Part shown: positions 17,163 through 27,031 of the stretch, in pieces
How positions within the stretch are numbered: the first letter of the stretch is position 1
Layout: every line of letters begins with the position of its first letter
Source of the DNA: Lentisphaerota bacterium
GTDB taxonomy: Bacteria; Verrucomicrobiota; Lentisphaeria; Victivallales; Victivallaceae
NCBI GenBank assembly: GCA_015061525.1
Contig: SUWK01000013.1
Coordinates: 1-48,559 of the forward strand
Reading direction: 5' to 3'
DNA: 48,559 bases
Translations under genes and position numbers: made by a program
The notes under the pieces: generated by a model
What the model was told of the DNA's origin: nothing
Databases searched by the model: none
The model's input: the letters and a program-made list of their open reading frames with translations, nothing else

Positions 17163-18443
17163 TCACATCAATTTCCGGCGTTTCAAATGAAACTCCCACA
17201 CCTGCTGACGGCGGACTTTGCGGACGAACAGTACCGCATTTTTCCACGTAAGTGTATCCCCCACTTTGACCTGCTTGCCAAGTTCTCTGGCAAACCATGC
17301 AGAAACCGATTCCGCCCGTCTGGGCAGATCAAGCTGCGTATCGCGTGCCAGCTGGGTCAGAGATACTCCGCCGCCAACCACCCAGAGATTGTCACCGGGG
17401 GCATAAAATGTCCGGGGCAGCGGATCAAATTCATCATCCAGATCGCCGATCAGCTCTTCAACTATATCCTCCAATGTGACCAGACCAATGGTCTTGCCGG
17501 AGTCGACATCCCGTACAATCGTCATATGGCAATGCTGGGCTGCGAACATCTCCAGCAGTTTGGATGCCGTATCATCGGAGTCAACAAACGCTATCGGACG
17601 CATAATATCCGATACTTTCATATCCCCTTTACCGTGCTGTACCGCCAGAATTATCTCCTTGATATTGACATATCCCGGAACCCGGCTGCGATCACCTTCT
17701 ATACACAATGGATAACGGGTATGAAAATCGTTTCCGGTCGCATTGATCGCGTCATCCAGCGACATATCTGCATCCAGAAAAGATACGTCTTCCAGTGCGA
17801 TCATAACTTCCGACGCTCTTTTTTCAGAAAGCGACGGTACCATACGGATTATCCGCTCCTGACGGCTGGAAATCGCCTGCGTACTGCGCGCCATCGCAGC
17901 CAGTGCCGAAATCTCCTCTGCAGGTGTCGGACGCGCCGGAGCCCGTCCTTCAAACGGACGGTTTATCAACTTGGTCAGTTTTATAAGCGGCGACATCAGA
18001 AGTGAGGCAAAATAAAGCGGCCGCACCGCCACCCGGAGGATCGATGTATTGAAACGGACACCGAGAGTTTTGGGCAGCAATTCAGTATACTGCACCATCA
18101 GCAGCGTAAATACCAGAGAGAAAACTCCCATATATCTGCCGTATCCCAACTCGGCAAAACTTGCTCCGGCAACAGCAGCACCGATTGTGTGTGCAGCCGT
18201 ATTCAAAATCAATATCACCGCCAGTGGTTTATCGATCTCGCGTTTGAGAGAAAGTGCCAAATCCCCGCTGACAGGATGCTTCTGCCGCAGCTCCGCCAAC
18301 TGACTGGGAGTCACACTCAATACTGCCGCCTCCATCAGCGAACATATATGGGAAACGAAAAACGCACAACCGAGACTGACAAATAACGCGAGCCATTCAC
18401 CGGCATTTCCGGATAACACCCCGAATAAAAAACAATCCTCCAC
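17163..18443 (-). CDS. CNNM/CorC-HlyC family transporter-like protein (DUF21-CBS-CorC_HlyC)
   Basis: 426 residues. Four hydrophobic segments in residues 10-160 form the DUF21/CNNM domain, a pair of CBS domains follows (about 205-335, including TIGLVTLEDIVEELIGDLDDEFD) and a CorC_HlyC domain closes the chain. Relatives take part in magnesium or cobalt efflux and resistance; older names call them hemolysin-like. The start is GTG at 18443 with AGGT a few bases before it and no nearby ATG. It stands alone, with the MITE-like repeat after it. Confidence 0.85.
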   Translation of the reverse strand: MEDCFLFGVLSGNAGEWLALFVSLGCAFFVSHICSLMEAAVLSVTPSQLAELRQKHPVSGDLALSLKREIDKPLAVILILNTAAHTIGAAVAGASFAELGYGRYMGVFSLVFTLLMVQYTELLPKTLGVRFNTSILRVAVRPLYFASLLMSPLIKLTKLINRPFEGRAPARPTPAEEISALAAMARSTQAISSRQERIIRMVPSLSEKRASEVMIALEDVSFLDADMSLDDAINATGNDFHTRYPLCIEGDRSRVPGYVNIKEIILAVQHGKGDMKVSDIMRPIAFVDSDDTASKLLEMFAAQHCHMTIVRDVDSGKTIGLVTLEDIVEELIGDLDDEFDPLPRTFYAPGDNLWVVGGGVSLTQLARDTQLDLPRRAESVSAWFARELGKQVKVGDTLTWKNAVLFVRKVRRQQVWEFHLKRRKLM

Positions 18444-18520
18444 CTTAATTACCTGATATAAAATCTGTACGCCAGCATCTCTGTTTTTACGCGTACACCT
18501 TAATGCTGAAAAATATTACC

Positions 18521-18557
18521 CTGTTTCCGGATGAATCAGCACCACAACCGGAAACAG
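18521..18557 (-). terminator. Candidate terminator of the SPFH-ABC operon
   Basis: A perfect 10-bp inverted repeat, CTGTTTCCGG (18521-18530) and CCGGAAACAG (18548-18557) with a 17-base loop, lies just beyond the last gene of the operon. On the minus strand it is followed after seven bases by TTTTT. The distance to the T-run makes it a weak match. Confidence 0.35.
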
Positions 18558-18580
18558 TCAAGACAAGACCACGAAACCGA

Positions 18581-20221
18581 TCACAAAATCACATCGCTTC
18601 TGTCTCCCTTGTTTTCAAAATTTTTCTGCATCAATTTTTCAGCACGTTCTGCTTCAGCCTCAGCCTCAAGTTTCCGCGCCCATTCCGGACGGTTCTCACG
18701 CAGATAGTTGAGCATACCTTGGAAAATATTGCTTTTGATCTGCTCATAAGCAGGCAGTTGATTGCGTTTGACATCCTTATTCTTGCGGACATATTCCTTG
18801 TGAATAAATTTCGCAAGACGCTCATTGGCAAGAGCAGACTGCCGATCTCCGCGCAGAAGATTTTCCAATGCCCGCATTATCAGACTGCTGACGATGGAGT
18901 TGGCACGTTCAACATCGGCATCACGAACATCCTCAGCAAAATGCGCCATAACAAACTCATCCATGCTGCGGAAATATTTTCCATCCATCTTGACAAGTCT
19001 ATCATAAAATTCCTGCGCTTTTTTCAAATCACCATTCAGATAGATCAGCGGAATAGCATCTTTCAGATAATTGATCTTGGCACTGTAAAAACTGTCGCCT
19101 GCACCGGAATCTTTATAGTCGCCCTCGGCTGATTCAAATGCCTTGTAAGCAGAATCTGTCAAATTCAAATTGGGCAGAGCCTGAATGGTTCTGGCATCAT
19201 CATCGATCATCACCAGTTTACCGCTGCGGAATGCCGCCTGCAGACCGTGAGTGACGATACGCACACAGTTGACATCCGGACGTCTGCCGTTGGCAACACT
19301 CTTATCCACACCCACTTCCGCCCAATAGATCGCCTGTGATTCAGGAACGCGCCAATCCATTTTACCGTATTTACGATCAATGGCAAGCATTTTTACCGGA
19401 TCAAGTTTAAGACGTTCACGCAGCAATTCCGCCCGCAAGTGGGCATCCAGAAGTGCCATTTCATCTTTGGTAAGATATTTACCCAACTCTTCGGGCAATG
19501 CCACTCGCACCGGCTTGCGGAATGCGGCGGTCAGCTCTTCATAATCTTTAAATCCGGCTTTGCGGATCTTATCCCAGAGTTTGCTGTTTTCCGGATAAAG
19601 TCTCATAAACTCAGCCTTCCCTGCCGGAGCAGCAGCAAGCGGTTCCAATTCCATCGCTTTTCCGAGAATATTGGTCATCTGGATCGCCATCTGATTTTTG
19701 TAGTACAAGTGAGCGTCATCCATCAGATTGCCCAGTTTATGCAGATATATCCATGACAGCTCCTTGTAAAGCATCGGATCATCCGGATTATAAAGCAGAG
19801 CTTTATCACGGATCAGCTTCAATCCCTCGTTGACCCAGTACCAGCGGTCTTCCCAATCGGAACTGGTAACAGAAATATTGTACGCCAAATTCCATGCCAA
19901 ATACGCCGTACCGCCGGAATAATTCGGCTGCAAGTCAGTTATCCAGCGGGCGAGCTGCACCATTTCAAAATAGTTCTTTTTGCTCTTCAGCATCTCTGAG
20001 CGCAGCCACAATACGTCAGCCAGCAATCCGCGGAAACTGCCCAATGCCATCGTGGTAAAAACCACTGCCGGCGGCGCATCATTGACTGTACCTGAAAAAC
20101 GCAGTTTTTCCTCATTGATCGTCCGGTCAAGTGAATACTCCAACTGCCGGATACCGAAAAGTGCGCCGCAGGTAATCAGCAGCAGCACCAATATTAAAGT
20201 CATATTGCGGAATCTGTTCAT
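18581..20221 (-). CDS. Membrane-anchored helical (TPR-like) protein, partner of the ABC exporter
   Basis: 546 residues. One transmembrane helix (about 7-25) leaves a large periplasmic part rich in helices of TPR-like spacing (for example WLRSEMLKSKKNYFEMVQLA and DDPMLYKELSWIYLHKLGNL). A recurring phrase is YFEMVQLARWITDLQPNYSG, which looks like a repeat counting working units. I do not recognise a named family. The ATG overlaps the permease stop by four bases, so the two are translationally coupled and likely act together. The C-terminus is very charged (EAEAEAERAEKLM). Confidence 0.6.
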   Translation of the reverse strand: MNRFRNMTLILVLLLITCGALFGIRQLEYSLDRTINEEKLRFSGTVNDAPPAVVFTTMALGSFRGLLADVLWLRSEMLKSKKNYFEMVQLARWITDLQPNYSGGTAYLAWNLAYNISVTSSDWEDRWYWVNEGLKLIRDKALLYNPDDPMLYKELSWIYLHKLGNLMDDAHLYYKNQMAIQMTNILGKAMELEPLAAAPAGKAEFMRLYPENSKLWDKIRKAGFKDYEELTAAFRKPVRVALPEELGKYLTKDEMALLDAHLRAELLRERLKLDPVKMLAIDRKYGKMDWRVPESQAIYWAEVGVDKSVANGRRPDVNCVRIVTHGLQAAFRSGKLVMIDDDARTIQALPNLNLTDSAYKAFESAEGDYKDSGAGDSFYSAKINYLKDAIPLIYLNGDLKKAQEFYDRLVKMDGKYFRSMDEFVMAHFAEDVRDADVERANSIVSSLIMRALENLLRGDRQSALANERLAKFIHKEYVRKNKDVKRNQLPAYEQIKSNIFQGMLNYLRENRPEWARKLEAEAEAERAEKLMQKNFENKGDRSDVIL

Positions 20222-21642
20222 TTTCTCACCGCCGATCCCATTTCACGCCGCCGGTAAAGCAGCATTCCGAAGAGGAAAAGCGGCACACCGCGCAGCAGGA
20301 AATAATTTACAAACAAATTTCCGATAAAGGAAAATTCGATCAGTTCCCCTCCGGAAAGCATATCCGTAACATCAAAATTCTGCAGCGGAATAACGACCCA
20401 CAGCAGCACGTTCGCCAATGCTCTGCCCAATTGATCCCAAATATTGGTCACGAAAAACTCTGAATCTGTAAGCACCAGGGATATCGCACCGAAAAGCAGA
20501 TAACTTGCCACCATAAAAATCGCCGTCGGCATGGTCAGAAATCCACCGAATGCACACGCTATACCGGAAAGCAGCAGCAGTTGAACGATCATTACCAGCA
20601 TTGCCCGCAGATAATTCAGCTCAAATCCGCACACCGGAACCAGCAGTTTCGGCCCGTCGGCAGTCTGAAAATAAAGTTTTCCTTTCTGGGAGTCAGCATT
20701 GACCACCCGGAGTTTCAATGTCCCGTTTTCATCAATGATATCTGTCGGTAAATTCTTTTCGTGGAACTCTCCGGTAAAATAACTCTCCGCCGGAGCATAC
20801 ATAAACGAACCTTCTTCACCGGCAGTTTTCACCGTTTTCGGGTTCAAAACCGCCCAACTCATCTGGCTCTGCCGCTGCTCTTCGCTGGAAACTTTTCCGA
20901 GATACGGACGGAACCGGAGCGTCAAACTGCTCTTGTTCAAATCTTCCGGCAGATTTTTGTATGTCCAGGTATGTGCCGAACCGTAAAGCACCTCAACCGG
21001 CAGTTTATCCAGCTGAGATTTGATTTCATCCCGCATACTGACCAGTTGTTCATCAGTGACGCTTTCACCTTTGGCCGCCATCTCTTTGACTTTGTTCCGG
21101 ACGGCTGCATTGGCGATCTCTTCCGGATCACGCAATTCCGGCATATAACTGCGTCTGCCGACCAGAACCTGAGTACGGATACGCTCTTTTTCTGCCTGCG
21201 CCATCTCACGCGCACTCTGCCGGTCGGCAGTCAGACCCTCTTCACTGACCACCTGATAACGGTACATCACCATACCGTAAACCACCAGACCGGCAATCAA
21301 CAGCAATATCACATTTATCAAATTGATACCCAACCATTTGCCCAACCAGATGGTAATGCGTGACACCGGTTTGGATACCACCATGTGGATCTGGTAGCTG
21401 TCGATATCATGAGACATCACATAACACCCAAGATACAAACTGGACAATGTGAGAATAATACTGACTGACCAAAGACTGTAAAGCAGTGACACCCGGATCA
21501 GATCTTCAGCTTTGCCAACCGACACTGAAAACGGTATCAGTGTAACACAAAGCATCAGCACCACCAACAGCAGCTGGAAAACGTGCGACCGCATTGCATT
21601 GCGGAAAGTCAGAGAGATTATTGCCAGAAATGCTTTCATCAT
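20218..21642 (-). CDS. ABC-2 type transporter permease with a large extracytoplasmic insert
   Basis: 474 residues. One transmembrane helix near the N-terminus (about 18-40) and two more (about 55-75 and 105-125) precede a ~200-residue hydrophilic insert, followed by about four helices (from about residue 330). This is the ABC-2 layout seen in exporters and gliding-type permeases with a periplasmic domain. Tandem ATG codons at 21642 and 21639 overlap the stop of the ATPase gene. It pairs with the ATPase upstream; the cargo is unknown. Confidence 0.8.
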   Translation of the reverse strand: MMKAFLAIISLTFRNAMRSHVFQLLLVVLMLCVTLIPFSVSVGKAEDLIRVSLLYSLWSVSIILTLSSLYLGCYVMSHDIDSYQIHMVVSKPVSRITIWLGKWLGINLINVILLLIAGLVVYGMVMYRYQVVSEEGLTADRQSAREMAQAEKERIRTQVLVGRRSYMPELRDPEEIANAAVRNKVKEMAAKGESVTDEQLVSMRDEIKSQLDKLPVEVLYGSAHTWTYKNLPEDLNKSSLTLRFRPYLGKVSSEEQRQSQMSWAVLNPKTVKTAGEEGSFMYAPAESYFTGEFHEKNLPTDIIDENGTLKLRVVNADSQKGKLYFQTADGPKLLVPVCGFELNYLRAMLVMIVQLLLLSGIACAFGGFLTMPTAIFMVASYLLFGAISLVLTDSEFFVTNIWDQLGRALANVLLWVVIPLQNFDVTDMLSGGELIEFSFIGNLFVNYFLLRGVPLFLFGMLLYRRREMGSAVRK

Positions 21643-22823
21643 TCACCTTTTCCGCCGAGCAGAGAATCAAGTTTATCATTGGCACGGCGGATGTTATCCG
21701 CTTTCTGTGCAGCAGCTTCAACTTCAACGACGGAAGTTTCCACCGGAGTTTTTTCCTCGCCGAGTACCGATGCGATCTTATCATCAGCATCCTGACGTTT
21801 CAATTCCTGCACAACTTCCGCTGCCGCAAGTTTTTCTGCCGGAGCTGCCGCAGGAGTATCTTGAAGCAGTGAATTGAGAACCGCACTCTTATCCGCCTCA
21901 TCACCGGCAAGGTATTCTGCAATACCGCTGCTGCCGGAAACACCGGCGGTTTCCGCCCCCTCCTGACGTGCCTGAGAGATCACGTCAAGGAAGAACTCTT
22001 CCAATGTACGGCGCGGATGGTCGATCTTGAACTCCTCACCATCCAGATTTGCCCGGAGCAATTCCAGAAGTTTGTCCATCGCCGCTTTGGGCAGCTGCGG
22101 AGTAAGGATCCTGGTCTGATCGCTGACCGTCAGCAGCTCATCCAACGCGCCCTGCGCCCGGATATGACCGCCGTACAGAATGATCACCCGGTCACAGATA
22201 TCCTCGACATCACTCAGCAAATGACTGGTAATAAGCACCGTTTTACCGCGCTTTTTAAGGGCGAGGATCAAATCTTTCACCTCGCGGCAGCCCAAAGGAT
22301 CAAGACCGCTGGTCGGTTCATCAAGAATCAGGAACGCCGGATCATTGATCATCGCCTGTGCCAACCCGATACGGCGCGCCATACCTTTGGAAAATTCTCC
22401 GACCCGCCGGTATCTGGCATGCGACAGACCGACCATGTCCAACAGCTGATCAATCCGCCGCTTGCGGTCTTCAGCGGAGAGGTTGAAAAGTGAACCGAAA
22501 AAGTTCAACGTCTCTTCTGCGGTAAGAAATTTGTAAAGATACGACTCTTCCGGCAGATAACCGATCTCGCGTTTGGTCTCCACGGCTCGGGGTGATTTGC
22601 CGAATACCGTAACTTTGCCGCCGGTGGGATAAAGCAGACCCAGCAGCATTTTTACGGTCGTGGACTTTCCCGAACCATTGGGGCCGAGCAACCCGACGAC
22701 CTCTCCCGGTTTGATCTCAAAATCAATACCATTAACCGCACGGGCTTTCGGACGCTGCCAAAAATCCCGGAACATCTTGGTCAAGCCGACTGCCTGCACC
22801 ACCGGTTCATAGTTACGTTCCAT
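21639..22823 (-). CDS. ABC transporter ATP-binding protein with C-terminal acidic extension
   Basis: 394 residues. Walker A GPNGSGKST (47-55), signature EFSKGMARR (143-151) and Walker B FLILDEPTSGLD (164-175) lie in the first 240 residues, matching the CcmA/ABC-2 export group. From about residue 290 to the end, an Ala/Glu-rich low-complexity tail (AAAPAEKLAAAEVVQEL and similar) replaces the short C-terminus of most relatives. It powers the ABC-2 permease downstream, with which it overlaps by four bases. Confidence 0.92.
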   Translation of the reverse strand: MERNYEPVVQAVGLTKMFRDFWQRPKARAVNGIDFEIKPGEVVGLLGPNGSGKSTTVKMLLGLLYPTGGKVTVFGKSPRAVETKREIGYLPEESYLYKFLTAEETLNFFGSLFNLSAEDRKRRIDQLLDMVGLSHARYRRVGEFSKGMARRIGLAQAMINDPAFLILDEPTSGLDPLGCREVKDLILALKKRGKTVLITSHLLSDVEDICDRVIILYGGHIRAQGALDELLTVSDQTRILTPQLPKAAMDKLLELLRANLDGEEFKIDHPRRTLEEFFLDVISQARQEGAETAGVSGSSGIAEYLAGDEADKSAVLNSLLQDTPAAAPAEKLAAAEVVQELKRQDADDKIASVLGEEKTPVETSVVEVEAAAQKADNIRRANDKLDSLLGGKGE

Positions 22824-22835
22824 GAAATATTCCTC

Positions 22836-24890
22836 TTACGACAATTGTTTTTCAGAATCGGTCTTTTCGTTGAGAGTCAACTCTTCACCGGTTCGCACCA
22901 GACGCGCACTGTTGAAAACGATGACCAGCGTACTGCCGGCGTGAATTACCGCCGCCCAAATGGGAGTCATCAATCCAACGATGGAAAGAATCATACCACC
23001 GAAAACGAAAAGCATACCGAAAATCAGGTTCTGATTGATGATGACCTGTGATTTTTTAGAAAGGAATATCAGCATGGCAATACGGCGCAAGTCATTGGTC
23101 ATCAATGCAACAGACGCACTGTTGATCGCAATGTCGCTGCCGATCGCTCCCATAGCGATACCCAAGTCACCGGCGGCAAGCGCAGGAGCGTCGTTCACAC
23201 CGTCACCAACCACGGCAACTGTATGATCGCGTTTGACATTTTCCACAAATTCCACTTTGGTTTCCGGCAGACAACCGCTTTTGAATTCATCAATATTAAG
23301 CTGTCCGGCGACCTCTTCGGCAACCGACTGACGGTCACCGGTGACCATCGCACAGTAACGAACTCCCAAACGGCGCAAATCGGAAAGCAGCACCTGAGAT
23401 TCCTTGCGGATCTTGTCACGGAAACCGATCCAGCCGAGAACTTTATCATCTTTGCTGACATAAACCACACTCATTCCGGCAGCTTCCTGAGGATCACTTT
23501 CCGGCACATTCAAACCTGCTTCACGCATCCAATTTGCACGACCGACACGGCAAATCGAACCATTGGCAGTTCCGGAAACACCACGGCCGTGGACTTCAGC
23601 AAAACCGGTAACTTCATCCAGCTCCAGTTCCGCTTCCTGCGCCAGTTTCATGATCGCCAGCGCAGTCGGGTGGTTACTGAAACGCTCAACCGATGCGGCA
23701 CAACCAAGCAGCTCCGCCGGAGAAACTCCTTCAGCACCCTGCAGTTTGACAACAGAAAGCAATCCGTCAGTCAGCGTACCGGTCTTGTCAAACACAAATG
23801 CTGAAATCCGGCTCGCCAGTTCCAAATGGCTGATGTTTTTGATAAAAATACCCAAACGCGCCGCTGCCGCGACCGCAGCAACCACCGCAGTCGGAGTCGC
23901 CAGCACCACTGCACAGGGACAGGCGATGACCAGAAATGCGATAACGGAGTTCATATCCCGGCTGAACCACCAGGTGATCCAGGCGATCATCAGCACCGTC
24001 GGAGTATAATATCCGGCATAGCGGTCGATGATACGCACCACCGGAGTACGGCTCGCCTCGGCCTGCATGATCATCTCTTTAACTTTACCGAGAGTGGTAT
24101 CACCGCCGACTTTGGTCACGGTCACTTCCACAGCACCGGTCAGGTTCTGCGTACCGGCAAAAACATCATCTCCGGCAACTTTTTCCACCGGCACAGACTC
24201 ACCGGTGATCGACGCCTGATTGACGGTACTTTCACCGGTAACGATCCTGCCGTCTACCGGGAAGTTTTCACCCGGACGGATACGGATACGGTCGCCGACA
24301 TGCAGCTCTTGTGCCGCCACCTCACGCTCATTGCCGTTGTCATCGATCAAATTGGCGGTATTCGGAGTCAACTTGATCAATTCTTCAATGGATCTCTGCG
24401 CTCCACTGGCAGTACGCGTTTCAATAATAATGGTTACCAGCAGGAAAAATGCGATGATCCCCGCCGTCTGAAAATCAGCTTTGACCAATGCCGCCAGAAT
24501 CGCCAATGCAACCAGTTCGTTCATATAAACTTTGCCGCGCACCAGATCTTTGACCGCTGTAATGATGATAGGCAGGGCCAGAATAAATGCACCCAGCAAT
24601 GCCGACATATTGGCGGCGAACTCCTGCTCCGGCAGAAGCGCATCGAGAATAAACGAGTTGGCAGTCAGAATACCGCCGATCAGGGCAAAGCAGACTCTGC
24701 CCATGCTGCGGTCGTGTCCGACACCGCCCTCAGCTTTGTGATCGTGACCGCAAATACAGGTGCTGTCTTCCTTACCGTGATCATGACCGCAGCAGCACTG
24801 ATCATGGTGATGATCGTGATGGTGATCGTGTTCATGATGGTCGTGACCGCAGCAGCAGCCGTCGTGATGATTGTGCATATTTTCGCTCAT
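22836..24890 (-). CDS. Heavy-metal P1B-type ATPase with His/Cys-rich N-terminus
   Basis: 684 residues. The first 60 residues hold alternating CCCGHDH and H-D-H clusters, a metal-binding tail, instead of the usual CxxC ferredoxin-like domain. Then come the actuator TGES (229-232), the metal-path CPC (324-326) in VIACPCAVVLATPTA, the phosphorylation site DKTGTLT (368-374), the FSNHPTAL segment with the HP motif and GDGVNDAPALAAGD. The CPC motif and His-rich tail suggest export of Zn, Cd or Co, or possibly Cu; ion choice is inference. Its SD GGAGGG overlaps the end of the hflK-like gene. It sits in an operon with SPFH proteins rather than with a metal regulator. Confidence 0.92.
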   Translation of the reverse strand: MSENMHNHHDGCCCGHDHHEHDHHHDHHHDQCCCGHDHGKEDSTCICGHDHKAEGGVGHDRSMGRVCFALIGGILTANSFILDALLPEQEFAANMSALLGAFILALPIIITAVKDLVRGKVYMNELVALAILAALVKADFQTAGIIAFFLLVTIIIETRTASGAQRSIEELIKLTPNTANLIDDNGNEREVAAQELHVGDRIRIRPGENFPVDGRIVTGESTVNQASITGESVPVEKVAGDDVFAGTQNLTGAVEVTVTKVGGDTTLGKVKEMIMQAEASRTPVVRIIDRYAGYYTPTVLMIAWITWWFSRDMNSVIAFLVIACPCAVVLATPTAVVAAVAAAARLGIFIKNISHLELASRISAFVFDKTGTLTDGLLSVVKLQGAEGVSPAELLGCAASVERFSNHPTALAIMKLAQEAELELDEVTGFAEVHGRGVSGTANGSICRVGRANWMREAGLNVPESDPQEAAGMSVVYVSKDDKVLGWIGFRDKIRKESQVLLSDLRRLGVRYCAMVTGDRQSVAEEVAGQLNIDEFKSGCLPETKVEFVENVKRDHTVAVVGDGVNDAPALAAGDLGIAMGAIGSDIAINSASVALMTNDLRRIAMLIFLSKKSQVIINQNLIFGMLFVFGGMILSIVGLMTPIWAAVIHAGSTLVIVFNSARLVRTGEELTLNEKTDSEKQLS

Positions 24891-24892
24891 AA

Positions 24893-26026
24893 TTATTTAC
24901 CCTCCTTCGCACCGGCGGCGTCGGCGGATGTTTTCGGTTCCGGATTAAGTTTCAGCCACAGAGATTTCCCCTGTCCCTGCGGGCCGAGCAGGAATTTATC
25001 CCCGGTCATGCCGACAGCGATTTCCCGGAGCATATCAGTATAAAGTGCCATCGTCAAAGCTCCCGGATGCTGTTTATGCTGCTCGTAGATCTTGAGGAAA
25101 TGCACTTTCTGCGCTTCCAACTGGGCAGTCACCCGTTTTTTATAGGTTTCCGCACCGGCGATGATCGCGGCACTCATGGATTCAGCTTCGCTTTCCAAAG
25201 TCTTGCGGTAAGCATCCGCCTCTTTACGCATAGCGGCACTGGCGTTGGATGCTGACGTAACTTCCTCAAAAGCCAGCTTGGTTTTGGCAGGCGGATAGAT
25301 CCGGTTGAGTCCGACACTCTCAATTACGATACCGCAATCATAAGCCTGAAGCAATTTTTTGAACTCACGGCTGACGTTTTCGCTGTAGTTGCTCTGACCG
25401 GCATAAAGAATATCGTTGACCGCCGATTTTGCAGTCACCGAAATGACCGCCTGACGGAAAACATTGCGCAGCAGCGTCACCGGTCCGCGAGTCCCGATCA
25501 TACCGTCAGCATCAGTAAACTCATCATCTGGAGTAACTTTGCCGTTTTCCAGCGGGAATTGCGGTGTCAACAGATTCAAATAATATTTCTCCGGATCATT
25601 TACCCGGTAAGCGATCGTCCATGAACTGTGGACAATATTGGCATCACCGGTGATGATATAACTGTCTCTGCCTGGTTCAAAGGAATCGCTTGCCTCGCCC
25701 TGATTTTCAGCAGCAGCGAAGTCGATCTCCAACAACTGCTGACTGGTTTGGATCTGAATGAACTGATTCACCGGAAACGGCAGGAACCAGTGTCCGCCGG
25801 TAGTAAATGTTCCGACGATCCTGCCGAATCGTGCAACGATGACCGCCTGCTGGGGTTCCACAGAAAAATATCCGGCACCACTGATAAAATAGATCAGCGT
25901 AGCGATAATGCCGATCAGCAGCAGCATAAATGCCGCCCGCAGACTTTTTGCCAATGACTTCAACCCGGCGTCGTAACGCCCGCTGCGGTCAAATTCATTG
26001 GTTATAACGCTCTTATTCTCCTCCAT
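24893..26026 (-). CDS. HflK-like SPFH/Band-7 protein
   Basis: 377 residues. One N-terminal helix (about 32-52) is followed by the SPFH domain, with FSVEPQQAVIVARFGRIVG and HWFLPFPVNQF. A coiled-coil region rich in Ala and Glu (about 255-310) leads to the C-terminus. HflK and HflC form cage-like complexes around FtsH in E. coli and modulate membrane proteolysis; no ftsH is near. It follows the hflC-like gene by nine bases, the reverse of the E. coli order, and precedes the metal ATPase by two bases. ATG at 26026. Confidence 0.8.
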   Translation of the reverse strand: MEENKSVITNEFDRSGRYDAGLKSLAKSLRAAFMLLLIGIIATLIYFISGAGYFSVEPQQAVIVARFGRIVGTFTTGGHWFLPFPVNQFIQIQTSQQLLEIDFAAAENQGEASDSFEPGRDSYIITGDANIVHSSWTIAYRVNDPEKYYLNLLTPQFPLENGKVTPDDEFTDADGMIGTRGPVTLLRNVFRQAVISVTAKSAVNDILYAGQSNYSENVSREFKKLLQAYDCGIVIESVGLNRIYPPAKTKLAFEEVTSASNASAAMRKEADAYRKTLESEAESMSAAIIAGAETYKKRVTAQLEAQKVHFLKIYEQHKQHPGALTMALYTDMLREIAVGMTGDKFLLGPQGQGKSLWLKLNPEPKTSADAAGAKEGK

Positions 26027-26035
26027 GATCGCTCC

Positions 26036-26980
26036 TTACTTGGTTGCTGCCGGTTTGGAACCGGGGACCACTGTGTCTTTGCCGAGGATATCAAACGGGG
26101 GCATATCGGTATTGATGATCAATGTAGTACGGCCTTTGATCATCACACGGAGAGCCTCGATTTTGCGGAGAAATTCAGCCAGTTCGGGATCTTTGGCGAA
26201 CTCTTTGTAATACTGCGCAGCTTCCGCATCACCCTCGGCACGCAGTTTCAATGCTTCAGCCTGGGCATCGGCGATCTTTTTGTCACGTTCAAGATTGGCT
26301 TTTACACGAATCTCTTCTGCGGCACTCTTACCTTCTGCAAGGTATCCTTCTGCATCGGTTTTGCGTTCCGCGATCATGCGTTCAAAAACCTTTTCAGAAA
26401 CCGTTTTCGGCACTCCGAGATTATTGATACCGACATCGACGATATCAATACCGAATTTACCGGTTTCATCGCTCAAAGTCTTTTTGATATTTGCTGAGAT
26501 CTGATCCAGCCCGACCTTACCGCTGGCAGCTTTGCCATCGGTGTAAGTGATGATCTGATCAAAATTGTAAAGACCGAACGCCGCGTTTTTCGCACTGCGC
26601 ATCTGGGTATTGAGGAAACTTTCCGCTTCCGGAATGCTTTTGAAGCTGCTGAAGAATTTCGCAACATCACTGATGCGGTAGTTGACATAAATACCGACGA
26701 TGATGTTGTGTTTGTCATTGGTCACGGTCTCTTCCATTTTTCCGCTGCTGCCTTCATAACAACGGATGCGGTTATCGAAAAAATAGACTTTCTGGAACGG
26801 ATACGGCCAGCGGAAATGCAATCCGGCTTCCGCAACCACAGCCGGTCTGCCAAAGGTAGTGACCACCGCGATCTCGGTTTGGTTGAGCTGGAATGAAAAT
26901 ACCGCCGTAAGCAAAATCAATGCCACGATCAGGCCGAGCAGCATCGTCGGCCAATGTTTGAAGAAGTTACCCTTTGCCAT
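26036..26980 (-). CDS. hflC: HflC-like SPFH/Band-7 protein
   Basis: 314 residues. The N-terminal helix (about 11-30) precedes the HflC-type QTEIAVVTTFGRPAVVAEAG and HFRWPYPFQKVYFFD segments, the SPFH domain and the DAQAEALKLRAEGDAEA coiled coil. Members of this family pair with HflK in a membrane ring. GGAGG lies 12 bases before the ATG at 26980. It lies between two HflK-like genes. Confidence 0.88.
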   Translation of the reverse strand: MAKGNFFKHWPTMLLGLIVALILLTAVFSFQLNQTEIAVVTTFGRPAVVAEAGLHFRWPYPFQKVYFFDNRIRCYEGSSGKMEETVTNDKHNIIVGIYVNYRISDVAKFFSSFKSIPEAESFLNTQMRSAKNAAFGLYNFDQIITYTDGKAASGKVGLDQISANIKKTLSDETGKFGIDIVDVGINNLGVPKTVSEKVFERMIAERKTDAEGYLAEGKSAAEEIRVKANLERDKKIADAQAEALKLRAEGDAEAAQYYKEFAKDPELAEFLRKIEALRVMIKGRTTLIINTDMPPFDILGKDTVVPGSKPAATK

Positions 26981-27031
26981 AATCTTTTTAAGCCTCCAAA
27001 TATGTTAATTTATTGTTGATACATTATCCTG

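Noticed and set aside
23826-25043. Long open frame antisense to the P1B ATPase
   Set aside because: The His/Asp/Arg-rich translation is the mirror of a GC-biased real gene with clear P-type motifs; no SD or homology.
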